Source: Nostoc sp. MS1
GTDB taxonomy: Bacteria > Cyanobacteriota > Cyanobacteriia > Cyanobacteriales > Nostocaceae
Direction of reading: 5' to 3'
DNA length: 64,000 nucleotides
NCBI RefSeq assembly: GCF_019976755.1
Contig: NZ_AP023441.1
Coordinates: 6,941,501 to 7,005,500, forward strand
In this document: positions 25,869 through 34,554 of the stretch, one piece after another
Layout of the letters: each line of letters opens with the position of its first letter
How positions within the stretch are numbered: position 1 is the stretch's first letter
Notes under the pieces: model-generated
Seen by the model: only the letters and a program-made list of their open reading frames with translations
Database searches by the model: none
Told to the model about the DNA's origin: nothing
Position numbers and translations under genes: made by a program

Positions 25869-27543
25869 AGGGCTGGCTGAATAAGGGCGAAAGATAGCAG
25901 AATGAAGAGTTTCAGGGTCAGGAAAGAAAAATAAGGTGAAAAGAAAAAGGGTAAGATAAGTAAAAATCCTTGTAGCAAGTTGCGTTAAAATGTATCGAAG
26001 AGCGCAAAAGCAAGAAAAAGCAGCAGAAAACTTTGAACTACCCTTTGGGGGAAAACTAGCGTCAGATAACCGATGGGTAATCATGGCGAACATGATACCT
26101 TGGTCAAAATTTGAAGCAGAGTACGCAGAAATATTTTCAGCAAGAATGGGAGCGCCAGCCAAAACATTTAGAATGGCGTTGGGAGCATTAATAATTAAAG
26201 AAAAATTAGGAATAAGTGACAGAGAGACAGTAGAACAAATTCGGGAGAACCCGTATCTGCAATACTTTATAGGAATGTCAGCATATAGTAATGAATCTGC
26301 ATTTGACCCGTCAATGCTAGTTCATTTTAGAGAAAGGATAGATATAGAATTAGTCAATAAAATCAATCAAGAAATAGTCAGGAAGATGTTAGAAAATAAA
26401 CAGGAGGTAGAAGTAAGAGCAAAAAAGCCAGAGGTCGAGGATTCAAAAAGTAAGCCAGCCAATAGAGGAAAATTAATATTAGATGCTAGTTGTGCGCCAG
26501 CAGACATAAGTTATCCGACAGATTTAGGATTATTAAATCAAGCCAGAAAGCAAACAGAAACAATCATAGATACATTATATAAGTCCTTATTAGTAAGAAA
26601 TATCAACAAACCAAGAACCTACAGAAACAAAGCAAGAAAGGATTATTTAGCAGTAGCCAAGAAAAGAAAACCAACAGTTAAAGAAAGAAGGAAAGCTATC
26701 AGAAAGCAACTGCAATATATCAACAGAAATTTAACTCATATTCAGCAGCTAATAAATTTAGGTGCGTCACTATTAAAACTGAGCAACAGTCAATATAAGA
26801 TGTTGCTAGTAGTAGCAGAAGTTTATCGTCAACAGTTATGGTTATATGAAAATCAAAAAATTAGTATACAAGACCGCATTGTCAGTTTAAACCAACCACA
26901 CATTCGTCCGATTATCCGAGGTAAAGCCGGGAGAACAGTAGAGTTTGGGGCTAAGTTTTCAGCTAGTTACTATGATGGCTATGTATTTTTAGACCATATT
27001 AGTTGGGACAACTTTAACGAATCAGGAGACTTAAAATCACAAGTAGAAGCATACAAAAACTACACCGGATATTATCCTGAATCAGTTCATGTTGATAAGA
27101 TTTATCGGACGAGGGAGAATCGAGCTTGGTGTCAAGAAAGGGGAATTAGAATTAGTGGCCCACCACTAGGTAGACCCCCCCAAAATGTCAGCCCTGAAAA
27201 GAAGAAACAAGCCGCTTATGACGAAAGGATTCGTAATTGTATTGAGGGCAAGTTTGGACAAGGTAAACGAAGATTTAGCCTTGGTAGAGTTATGGCTAAA
27301 CTTCCTCATACTTCTTTCACCGCTATTGCCATAACTTTTTTAGTTATGAATCTTTCTACTCTGCTATTACGGCTTTTTTGTGTATTTTTTTGCCTATTTT
27401 TCAAAACTGAGTCTTTTTTTACTTCTTCTATTATCGAAACTGATATTTCATTAAACCTTAAACAACAAAAACTTATCTTTTTTCTGGACTGACTACTTAA
27501 TCAATTTTTCTCTTCCTTTGAAATGACTTTTTCAGCAAGCCCT
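25869..27543 (+). mobile_element. Complete insertion sequence (IS1182/IS5-like), 1675 bp
   Basis: The left end AGGGCTGGCTGAATAAG and the right end, read inverted as AGGGCTTGCTGAAAAAG, match at 15 of 17 positions. The element is flanked by the direct repeat ACAT (25865-25868 and 27544-27547), so it carries a 4-bp target duplication. It holds one full-length transposase gene. The intact ends, gene and target duplication suggest a fairly recent insertion. The family call rests on the transposase type, length and 4-bp duplication. Confidence 0.85.
25990..27492 (+). CDS. IS1182/IS5-like DDE transposase
   Basis: A 500-aa transposase inside the insertion sequence. The N-terminal DUF772-type domain (about residues 35-125) has MIPWSKFEAEYAEIF, RMALGALIIKEKLGISDRET and FDPSMLVHFRERI. 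The catalytic triad is visible: Asp165 in LILDASCAPADIS, Asp369 in VHVDKIYRT and Glu419 in RNCIEGKFGQGKRRF. A basic, probably helical linker (about 205-260) separates the first two acids. The C-terminal 45 residues are hydrophobic and Phe-rich and may include read-through to a late stop. The frame is open from ATG to stop, so the enzyme may be active. AT-rich codons relative to nnr fit a mobile origin. Confidence 0.92.
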   Translation: MYRRAQKQEKAAENFELPFGGKLASDNRWVIMANMIPWSKFEAEYAEIFSARMGAPAKTFRMALGALIIKEKLGISDRETVEQIRENPYLQYFIGMSAYSNESAFDPSMLVHFRERIDIELVNKINQEIVRKMLENKQEVEVRAKKPEVEDSKSKPANRGKLILDASCAPADISYPTDLGLLNQARKQTETIIDTLYKSLLVRNINKPRTYRNKARKDYLAVAKKRKPTVKERRKAIRKQLQYINRNLTHIQQLINLGASLLKLSNSQYKMLLVVAEVYRQQLWLYENQKISIQDRIVSLNQPHIRPIIRGKAGRTVEFGAKFSASYYDGYVFLDHISWDNFNESGDLKSQVEAYKNYTGYYPESVHVDKIYRTRENRAWCQERGIRISGPPLGRPPQNVSPEKKKQAAYDERIRNCIEGKFGQGKRRFSLGRVMAKLPHTSFTAIAITFLVMNLSTLLLRLFCVFFCLFFKTESFFTSSIIETDISLNLKQQKLIFFLD

Positions 27544-27754
27544 ACATATATTTTTGTTTAAATGTGATTTTAATTTAAAAAACTTAATCTTTGCTTTAGC
27601 CTTACACGTAAAATTACGTATCTAATTTTAATTTAGCGTTTACGATATCTTTACCTTGTTTGATTAAAACAGAGTGGTGGCTTTAATGCTGCTTTACATT
27701 TAGTTTCTGCAATAACTTACAGAAACTAATTTACTGTGTTTGAAAAATATAAAA

Positions 27755-28600
27755 ATGAAAAAACTTAAATTGTTTAAAGCTATACTGCCTATTACTTTAC
27801 CAGTAGCAGTGTTTGCTTTATTTAATTATGCAGAAAAGCCACTAACTGCTCAAACCTTTAGTGTTCATCTCACAATGGGAAATCCTAGTGGTGCTAATAC
27901 TAGTTATAGTAATCTGTTATTAAACAAATCTCAATATGCTGTTTCTTATAATTGCTATAGAGGAACACCAAATTGGGTAAGTTGGCAATTAAACACATCT
28001 TGGTTAGGAAGCGCACCCCGTCAGGATGATTTTCGTGCAGATACTACATTACCCTCTGGTTGTTATCGAGTTAGTTCAAGTGATTACACTGGTAGCGGCT
28101 TTGATAGAGGACACATGGCTCCTTCTGCTGATAGAACAAACACAATAACAAACAATTCTGCTACTTTCTTAATGACAAATATGATTCCCCAAGCACCAGA
28201 TAATAATCAAGGTGTATGGGCAAATTTAGAAAGTTATTCTCGAAGTTTAGTAACCGGACAAAATAAGGAACTTTATATTATTTCCGGTTCCTATGGTAGT
28301 GGTGGAACTGGCTCTAATGGAGCAAGAACCACAATTGCTAATGGTAACGTTACAGTTCCCGCCAGAACTTGGAAAGTTATTGTAGTCTTAGATAGACCAA
28401 ATAATGGTGCTAGTAGTGTTACTACTAATACAAGAGTAATTGCTGTAGACATACCTAATACACAGGGTGTGAGAAATGCAGATTGGAGAAACTATAGAGT
28501 TAGTGTTGACTACATTGAAGGACAGACTGGTTACAATCTGTTATCTAGTGTTTCTTCATCTGTTCAGAGTGTAATTGAAGCTAGAGTTGATAATCAGTAA
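27755..28600 (+). CDS. nucA: NucA-type DNA/RNA non-specific endonuclease
   Basis: A secreted beta-beta-alpha-metal nuclease degrading DNA and RNA without sequence preference. The signal peptide is KLFKAILPITLPVAVFALF. The mature part begins near SVHLTMGNPSGA, as in Anabaena NucA. The catalytic motif FDRGHMAPSADRT holds the general-base His (residue 125 counted from a TTG at 27740). ATFLMTNMIPQAPDNNQGVW supplies the metal-binding Asn, and ELYIISGSYG and VDYIEGQTGYNLLS follow the family. I choose the ATG at 27755 over the TTG; neither has a good ribosome site. The inhibitor gene nuiA lies convergent downstream, across a shared hairpin. The role may be nutrient scavenging or defence of the sheath. 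Confidence 0.93.
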   Translation: MKKLKLFKAILPITLPVAVFALFNYAEKPLTAQTFSVHLTMGNPSGANTSYSNLLLNKSQYAVSYNCYRGTPNWVSWQLNTSWLGSAPRQDDFRADTTLPSGCYRVSSSDYTGSGFDRGHMAPSADRTNTITNNSATFLMTNMIPQAPDNNQGVWANLESYSRSLVTGQNKELYIISGSYGSGGTGSNGARTTIANGNVTVPARTWKVIVVLDRPNNGASSVTTNTRVIAVDIPNTQGVRNADWRNYRVSVDYIEGQTGYNLLSSVSSSVQSVIEARVDNQ

Positions 28601-28627
28601 GCTTTGAGTTGTTAAAATAAATTTTGG

Positions 28628-28661
28628 TTTTAGCCTGTCTTAAAATAAAGACAGGCTAAAA
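28628..28661. terminator. Symmetric bidirectional terminator between nucA and nuiA
   Basis: A perfect 14-bp inverted repeat, TTTTAGCCTGTCTT and AAGACAGGCTAAAA, with a 6-nt loop. It has a T-run on either strand, 27 bp after nucA and 9 bp after the nuiA stop. It can serve both convergent genes. Confidence 0.9.
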
Positions 28662-28670
28662 GCATTTAAA

Positions 28671-29072
28671 TTATGTTTCTACTAATTTTGTAGAGATTCC
28701 TGCTAAGTCTCCTGCTAAAGTTGCACCAACAATATAAACATCAATATTGATTGTGCCTAAACGATAAACTTGAATATTTGTGAGATTCTCTTTTAGTGTT
28801 TTTACAAGTAATTGAAATTTTGACACGTTTTCTTTTTGTATTTCATCGTGCCATTCCTTTTTTTGAGCGCAATTACGAAAAAAGTAATCTAGTTCTACTG
28901 TTTCGATTGAAGTATCTGGAGGATGTCCGGTAAGTTGAAAAAGTTTTTGGTTAGTTAAACTTTCTTGAGATTCACCAGTCCAATAAAATACTTCAAAAGG
29001 AGATTCTGATTCACTAACCATTAACAGATTATCAGCAGCTTGTTTTAGCTTGGCGATGATTTCATTAGTCAT
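28671..29072 (-). CDS. nuiA: NuiA-type nuclease inhibitor
   Basis: A 133-aa cytoplasmic protein closely resembling Anabaena NuiA, the inhibitor that binds NucA one-to-one and blocks its active site. Shared blocks include LKQAADNLLMVSESESPFEVF, the TGHPPD region, VELDYFF, NVSKFQLLVKTLKENL and a C-terminus VYRLG, then VDVYIVGxTLAGDLAGISTK-like residues and VET. In the known complex, C-terminal residues including the final Thr contact the nuclease; the terminal VET is conserved here. Convergent placement directly after nucA supports a matched pair. It would protect the cell from nuclease that is not exported. Confidence 0.92.
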   Translation of the reverse strand: MTNEIIAKLKQAADNLLMVSESESPFEVFYWTGESQESLTNQKLFQLTGHPPDTSIETVELDYFFRNCAQKKEWHDEIQKENVSKFQLLVKTLKENLTNIQVYRLGTINIDVYIVGATLAGDLAGISTKLVET

Positions 29073-29207
29073 AATTATTTACGAGTAGTTTAAGTGATAT
29101 TCAGCACTAGATAAATATTCTGCCTTGTTTACCTAAAATTTTGCTTTACTTTTATCTTTTGTGTGGCAATGGGAACATTAAATATATAGCCTACTACGTA
29201 TGCGATT

Positions 29208-29591
29208 ATGCCAAACCAAGACACAACGCGCCGTTTGCGCCCATTAACTATTAGTCAAGACGTTAACTCATTCCACGGTTTGCAAACTATAAGCAATTAC
29301 AATACTAGCCGTGTTGATGCCACAGAGGAAAATTTGCAAAAAGCTTATAAAAATATGTTGGCGCAGCAACAGACGGAAAATGAAAAACTAGCTATGTACC
29401 GCGCGGCGGCTGATGCAGCGCGATTAGCCGAGTGGGAATTTCACAATGCGGTGTTAGCTATGAAAGAAGCTGTACGCGGACAATATGGCTCAGATAGTGA
29501 CCAAGCGCAAGCGGTAGGACTGAAGAAAAAATCAGACCGCAAGCGTCCTACTCGGAAAAAGACAGTAGCGTTGGCGTTAAGCCCAGCGTAG
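29208..29591 (+). CDS. Unknown small basic coiled-coil protein, 127 aa
   Basis: No family recognised. The N-terminus (MPNQDTTRRLRPLTISQDVN) is polar. The middle (about residues 36-88) is a long helix rich in Ala, Glu and Gln, likely coiled coil. The tail is strongly basic (LKKKSDRKRPTRKKT), which could bind nucleic acid or an acidic partner; this is inference from composition. ATG at 29208, divergent from nuiA with about 135 bp between them. Codon use and Ala/Arg content resemble host housekeeping genes. Confidence 0.7.
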   Translation: MPNQDTTRRLRPLTISQDVNSFHGLQTISNYNTSRVDATEENLQKAYKNMLAQQQTENEKLAMYRAAADAARLAEWEFHNAVLAMKEAVRGQYGSDSDQAQAVGLKKKSDRKRPTRKKTVALALSPA

Positions 29592-29662
29592 CTGCTCGCT
29601 AGTTAATCTATCACAATTTATAAAAAATGGGCGGGCAATATGCCCACCCTACAATAAAAATG

Positions 29663-30481
29663 TTATTTGCGTTCTTCCATGCCGAAAACGCGGCGCACCA
29701 TTGACTGCACTAAACTAGGAGTTAATTGATAAGCAGCTTTCCAAAAGTTAGCTGAACCCACCACTACATCAGGACGTTTATCTTTAACTACAGTCCAAAT
29801 TGATTTAGCTACATCTTCGGGCTTTTCTAATACAGGCATTTGAATGGCTTTACCTACCAATTCTGTACGCGCTTGGGCTGATTCTTCATCTTTACCGCGA
29901 AAGATTGCTCTTTCCATAATTTGGGTACTGATGAAACTGGGATAAACGCCGCCTACGTGAATGTTTTTTGGTGCTAACTCTGCGTGGAGGGATCTGGTTA
30001 ACCCAGTTACGGCGTATTTGCTGGCTGTGTAGGGAACATGGTAAGGAATTGGTTCTATTCCCCCGATAGAACTAACGTTGACGATGGTTCCTTGACCACG
30101 TTCTAAAAAATAGGGGAGGATAGTTTTAATTGTATGAATGTAACCCCATAAATTGGTATCGATGATTGTATGCCAATCATCTAAGCTGAAGGTTTCTACA
30201 GGGCCTAAGCAAAAAACACCTGCATTATTGATTAAGACATCTACGCGACCAAAATGAGCGATCGCCTTTTGGATCATATCTTGAACTTGGGCTGGATCTC
30301 TGACATCGGTGGGAATAGCGATCGCTTCCTGTCCCAGTTCTCTAATTTCGGCGGCTGTCGCTTCTAAACGGTCAACTTGACGGGCTGCCAACACCACTTC
30401 ATACTGGTGACGGGCAAATAATAATGCTGTAGCTTTGCCAATTCCTTGGGATGCGCCGGTGATAATTACTGTGTTTGTCAT
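29663..30481 (-). CDS. Short-chain dehydrogenase/reductase, 272 aa
   Basis: A classical SDR oxidoreductase using NAD(P)H. The cofactor motif TGASQGIG is at residues 8-15 and NNAG at 85-88. The catalytic Ser138 (VNVSSIG), Tyr151 and Lys155 (YTASK) are all present. After them comes HVGGVYPSFISTQIM, and the C-terminal extension resembles that of membrane-associated SDR enzymes acting on lipids or sterol-like substrates, but the substrate cannot be told from sequence. The next gene upstream on the same strand (30506-30745) is only 24 bp away, so the two may share a transcript. Confidence 0.93.
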   Translation of the reverse strand: MTNTVIITGASQGIGKATALLFARHQYEVVLAARQVDRLEATAAEIRELGQEAIAIPTDVRDPAQVQDMIQKAIAHFGRVDVLINNAGVFCLGPVETFSLDDWHTIIDTNLWGYIHTIKTILPYFLERGQGTIVNVSSIGGIEPIPYHVPYTASKYAVTGLTRSLHAELAPKNIHVGGVYPSFISTQIMERAIFRGKDEESAQARTELVGKAIQMPVLEKPEDVAKSIWTVVKDKRPDVVVGSANFWKAAYQLTPSLVQSMVRRVFGMEERK

Positions 30482-30505
30482 AATCTTTTGTTGACTGTTG
30501 ACTAA

Positions 30506-30745
30506 TTACTGTTGTGCTTTAATTTCTTGTAGTAACTCCTCGTCGGAGTATTCTTTGTCCCATTGGCCTGTTAGCTTTAGCCGCACAGACTGTGCGCCGC
30601 CACTGGGAGTACAAACAACCCAATAAGTATTTTCTTCGCCGTCAACTTGGGCTGCTTTTTGCGCTTCTGCAATATTAGAAAGACCGGAAAATGCTTGCAG
30701 ACAAGTCCATGTGATGCCATCTGTGTCTTTGATTTCTCTTTCCAT
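30506..30745 (-). CDS. Small unknown protein, 79 aa
   Basis: A short acidic protein starting MEREIKDTDGITWTCLQAFSG and including NTYWVVCTPSGGAQSVRLKL, with a Glu-rich end (DEELLQEIKAQ). I chose the ATG at 30745. The open frame continues upstream to 30877, but that part reads through GGGAGTA-type short repeats (about 30750-30790) and a neighbouring pseudogene tail, so it is not protein. No family is recognised. It lies 24 bp upstream of the SDR gene in the same direction. Confidence 0.75.
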   Translation of the reverse strand: MEREIKDTDGITWTCLQAFSGLSNIAEAQKAAQVDGEENTYWVVCTPSGGAQSVRLKLTGQWDKEYSDEELLQEIKAQQ

Positions 30746-30842
30746 GTTGAAGTGGGGAGTAGGGAGTAGGGAGTAGGGAGTAGGAAGTGAGGAGTGGAGG
30801 GAGATGAGGGGGAAAATAATTAACTCTGCCGCCTGTTTTGCT

Positions 30843-31524
30843 TTAGCGTAAATTAGGCAAAACTTCTGGCTGATCATCTAAGCTGAGGAGGAAGTTAATT
30901 AAATCTGTTTGTTCTTGGGTGGTGTAGTCGGCTTTGGTATCTACCCAAGACGAGGAAATTGGCGGGTACGTCTAAACCTGTGTTTAATAATGTGCCGGCT
31001 TTGAATGTGCGATCGCCTATTGTTACATCTTCGTTGAGGGGGATTTGTAGGTTGGTTGTGTGCTTACCAGCTAATTTTGCGATCGCCTGTCCTACGGTAA
31101 TTAAATTAATCGGCCCATTCAATGCCCCTACTACATCAGTTTGAAAGATTTCATTACCAAAGGTGTCTGAGTAGAAAGCGTCTCGCCCTAGTTTTAATGT
31201 TTCTGGGGTGACTGTAAATGCACCGTTTTCTGGTGATAGTTGTTTGCGTCCCTCTTCTGTTTGCAGTAGCTTTGTGGCTTCTGCTTTATTAATGGCGTAT
31301 CCCAACACATCATAAGAACCAATTTCTTGGGGTGCGGCTTGGGTGATGGGTGTAAATGTTTTGTCTAAGTTGGGAGTTTTGCCTAAAACAATTTCTAATC
31401 TGTAGGCGAAGAAGCTAATAATAAAGATTAAAAATAAAAGTACGCTAACAGCCCGCCATCGTTTTTTTTGTGGCTCAATTTTGGGCGTATTAGTATTTAT
31501 GGTAATACCTGGATCAGTTTTCAT
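30843..31524 (-). pseudogene. Decayed cytochrome-like gene with internal deletion and frameshift
   Basis: From ATG 31524 the frame encodes a membrane-anchored N-terminus (SVLLFLIFIISFFAYRLEIVLG) and a domain with GRDAFYSDTFGNEIFQTDVVG and LNTGLDVPANFLVLG. At about 30945-30960 the frame then turns to nonsense. The next reading frame continues as WVDTKADYTTQEQTDLINFL and LSLDDQPEVLP to a stop at 30843, which looks like the end of a cytochrome c or di-heme enzyme. No CXXCH heme motif remains. The simplest reading is a deletion that removed the heme domains and joined the two ends out of frame. A sequencing error alone would not explain the missing CXXCH. Confidence 0.7.
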
Positions 31525-31744
31525 AGGATGGTTTTACTCAATGCAATTCCATTGAAGCGGAGCATAAAAGTAAAAGCTTCATCCTTATAGTTGATGTCAG
31601 AGGGAGGAAGGGAGAGATTTTAAACGCAGAGGGGCGCAGAGGTTAGCGCGGAGGGGGATGAGGGGGAATAATTATTGTTTGATGACTACACTTGGTAATC
31701 CTTCTCCCCCTACTCCCCTATCTCCCCCCACTCCCTCATCTCCC

Positions 31745-34075
31745 CTAAATCTTATCTATCTGCCAAATTTTAATAGTTTGATCGGCGCTACCACTGGCGA
31801 GATGATTATTATCTGGGCTGACGGCTACGGAGTTGACTGTGGCTGAGTGTCCGGTGAGGGTGTGTAGTAGTTCGCCTGTGGAAATGCGCCAAATTTTGAT
31901 GGTGGTGTCGGCGCTACCACTAAATAAATATTGTCCGTTGGGACTTGTGGCTAGGGATGTGACATCGGCTGTGTGTCCGGTTAATGTATGCAGAACTTGA
32001 CCTGTAATTAAGTGCCAAATTTTGATGGTGGTGTCGGCGCTACCACTGAATAAAAATTGTCCATCTGGGCTAATGGCGATCGCTTTTACTTCTCCATCAT
32101 GTTTGTTAAGGGTGCGTATGGGGTCGCCTGTGCGGGGGTTCCACAGTCTGATTTTATTGTCGGAACTACCACTGGCCAGGACTGTACCATCCTTGCTCAT
32201 GGCGACGGCGTGAACGGCTGAGGAATGCCAAAGGGTGCAAATGCGATCGCCTTTTTGCAGGTTCCAGATTTTAATTTTATTACTTCCACTGGCGAGGAGT
32301 TGTCCGTCTGGGCTAATTACTACGACATTGACGGGTTTTTGATGTCCTAAGAGGGTATGCAGGAGTTTACCTGTGGTTAAATGCCACACTTTGACGTTAC
32401 TTCTAGGATGTACGCCGCTACCCACAGCTAAAAAATTACCGTCGGGACTGATGGCGACGGATGAAACTTCTCCTAAATTTCCCGTGAGGGTGCGGATGAG
32501 TTTACCTGTGGGAAAATTCCAGATATTCACAGCCTGTTCAGTACAGCCGCTAACTAAAACTTCACCATCGGGACTAATGGCGATGGATGTGACTTTACCT
32601 GAATGTCCGGTGATGGTTTTGCTTAAGTTGGGAGATTCTAGACTGCGTTTGTATTTGAGTGTGGCGATCGCATCTATGAGTTTATCTGTTAATTGTAAAC
32701 TAGTGCGATCGTCTATTGCGGTGAAATACTTTCTCAGCTTTTGAATATATTCTTCATCCTCTATCTTGACGGCTGACTGCATCGCCTCTAAAGGATGGGT
32801 AAACTGCTGTAATGATACTTGACGCAGTTCTAACCATGTGGTGATAGAGTATTCAACCTCAGTTTGCGCCCAAGAACTATCGCTGAGGTGAGATAAACTC
32901 TGGGCTAACTGCATAGACAATTCCGGTATCCAGTAAAGCCTTTGTTTTTCTAAAGCTTCATAAACTTGCTTATAGCTTGTGGCAAAAGCTTGCAACGATT
33001 GTAAATCAATAGCATCTTTAAGTAAACTGGGCAATAACTCTGGTAAAAGAGGTGGTACATCATAATTAACTAAATGATAAATATCCGCCACCCAACCCGC
33101 AACTAAACAATGACAAGTAATTAATACTTGACACAGTTGTTCAATATCCTGCTGATTGATCCGATATTGTAAAGATAGTTTACTAATATCAATACCTTGT
33201 GCTTGCCATTTCTCTGCTTTCTCTAAGAGTGCCAAATTAAAGATATTATCTTGACCCAACTGATTAATTTCTTCTACTTCCGCACCTATTTCTAACAATT
33301 CATCTCTAATTTGCTTCCACTCTAAAGCCCGCTTTTTCGCTGAGTTCTGCACAATCTCTTTATAAGACAAGCGAGAAATTGTTTTGTAATAATAGGTTCC
33401 CTGCCCTAAACCCCAATAAGCAATGCGGAAATTTAGATAATCACCATCATTTTCTGATTCTAAAATTAATATTGGCTCTGTTTTTAACATGCCATATAAA
33501 GCTTTAATACTCGATTCGCTATGAAATCTCTTACTATCCCAAGCTCCTGCTAGAAATTCAATAGGTCTAGTAAGATTCTGAAAAGAGTAATTTTTATTAA
33601 TAAAGTTGCGTAAGCCTTCAGCCAACATTGACTCAATGTCAGCAGCCGTTTCTGTTTTATTGTCGAACTGATCGAACTGAATTTTTGGTGGTGCTATGAA
33701 AACTTTTAAGGGTTTATGCCCGTAACTATGATGAGACTCTAAAATTTGGGAAGGATATAATCTTAAAGGCCAATTATCAAGGATTTTATTAACTTCTGGT
33801 AATTTTAGTGCTGTATCTCGCTGTTGATTAGCTATTTGAGTTTGCGTTTCTCTTTGGTAAGCAGCTAATTGCTGTTGTAATGTTTCTTTAGCACTGCTTT
33901 TTTCAGCATTATTATCATTAAAAGTATATACAGTCTCAATGAATCCTTCAATCAAAGTAGGCAATTGCTCTTTTGTCGTTGCTAGGGCTTCTTCACTCCT
34001 CTTATTAAGGATAGTTACAAACACAGGAGCAAATTCTAGGACTAGCTGAATTAATAATTTTAACCCTGGTTCCAT
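31745..34075 (-). CDS. Seven-bladed WD40 protein with long helical N-terminal region
   Basis: About 776 aa. I take the ATG at 34075 because AGGA lies 8 bases upstream; the open frame runs on to a TTG at 34096. The first 490 or so residues are mainly helical and not a family I know. They include a short hydrophobic N-terminus (LLIQLVLEFAPVFVTIL), a coiled coil (AKETLQQQLAAYQRETQTQ) and a conserved-looking block LKVFIAPPKIQFDQF. The C-terminus has seven WD40 repeats ending IWNF, VWHL, IWNL, LWNP, IWHL, IWRI and IWQI, enough for one closed propeller. WD40 propellers mediate protein contacts; the function is unknown. Filamentous cyanobacteria hold many such proteins in signalling. Confidence 0.85.
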   Translation of the reverse strand: MEPGLKLLIQLVLEFAPVFVTILNKRSEEALATTKEQLPTLIEGFIETVYTFNDNNAEKSSAKETLQQQLAAYQRETQTQIANQQRDTALKLPEVNKILDNWPLRLYPSQILESHHSYGHKPLKVFIAPPKIQFDQFDNKTETAADIESMLAEGLRNFINKNYSFQNLTRPIEFLAGAWDSKRFHSESSIKALYGMLKTEPILILESENDGDYLNFRIAYWGLGQGTYYYKTISRLSYKEIVQNSAKKRALEWKQIRDELLEIGAEVEEINQLGQDNIFNLALLEKAEKWQAQGIDISKLSLQYRINQQDIEQLCQVLITCHCLVAGWVADIYHLVNYDVPPLLPELLPSLLKDAIDLQSLQAFATSYKQVYEALEKQRLYWIPELSMQLAQSLSHLSDSSWAQTEVEYSITTWLELRQVSLQQFTHPLEAMQSAVKIEDEEYIQKLRKYFTAIDDRTSLQLTDKLIDAIATLKYKRSLESPNLSKTITGHSGKVTSIAISPDGEVLVSGCTEQAVNIWNFPTGKLIRTLTGNLGEVSSVAISPDGNFLAVGSGVHPRSNVKVWHLTTGKLLHTLLGHQKPVNVVVISPDGQLLASGSNKIKIWNLQKGDRICTLWHSSAVHAVAMSKDGTVLASGSSDNKIRLWNPRTGDPIRTLNKHDGEVKAIAISPDGQFLFSGSADTTIKIWHLITGQVLHTLTGHTADVTSLATSPNGQYLFSGSADTTIKIWRISTGELLHTLTGHSATVNSVAVSPDNNHLASGSADQTIKIWQIDKI

Positions 34076-34096
34076 AAGGGATTCCTGCTTAATCAA

Positions 34097-34554
34097 TCAC
34101 ATTAACATTACAAAGAAAAACTGTATTCGCTTATCGTCAGGCATTGCCGATACTATACCTCGTGGTTTGGTCAAAGTTACCCTCCTGTGCAGCAATAACT
34201 ATACATTGTCATCTTACTAATTGTAGATAACTTTATTGTCGTCAGACATAATGAAGTTGAAGAATAATGCAGTAGTTAGAATAATGGAAAAATCTAGAGA
34301 TAATTTACTCTTTTTCCATTATTATCATAACAAATTCTGGTAAAAGCTGAGTTTTTGCTGTTAAATCTCTATTTATTAAAACCACGGAGACACAGAGACA
34401 CGGAGAAAATTTTTATTATTGATATATATTCTTTCACTAGTATAAATTTAGTGATTATTCAATTGTTTCTTAATACTAGTACTCAAAATAACTGTTTTTA
34501 TAGTGTATCCATGTTATTTCTAAAGCAAATGCTTCACTGCTAGCGATAATCCCA
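34097..34554. other. Divergent intergenic region with a short dispersed repeat
   Basis: It lies between the WD40 gene (reverse) and the Rieske gene (forward). It contains an ACCACGGAGACACAGAGACA-type repeat near 34380-34405, common in Nostoc genomes. No gene or clear operator is seen. A 62-aa frame across it reads through the repeat and is not credible. Confidence 0.6.

Noticed and set aside
25685..25978. 97-aa reverse ORF with 14-residue repeats
   Set aside because: It is the translation of the 42-bp DNA repeats and runs into the insertion sequence end; no ribosome site or family.
27755..29072. Toxin-antitoxin operon
   Set aside because: The genes are convergent, not co-transcribed, and the nuclease has a signal peptide; a nuclease and inhibitor pair fits better.
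30746..30877. N-terminal extension of the 79-aa protein
   Set aside because: The extension reads GGGAGTA-type repeats and the pseudogene tail; the ATG at 30745 fits better.
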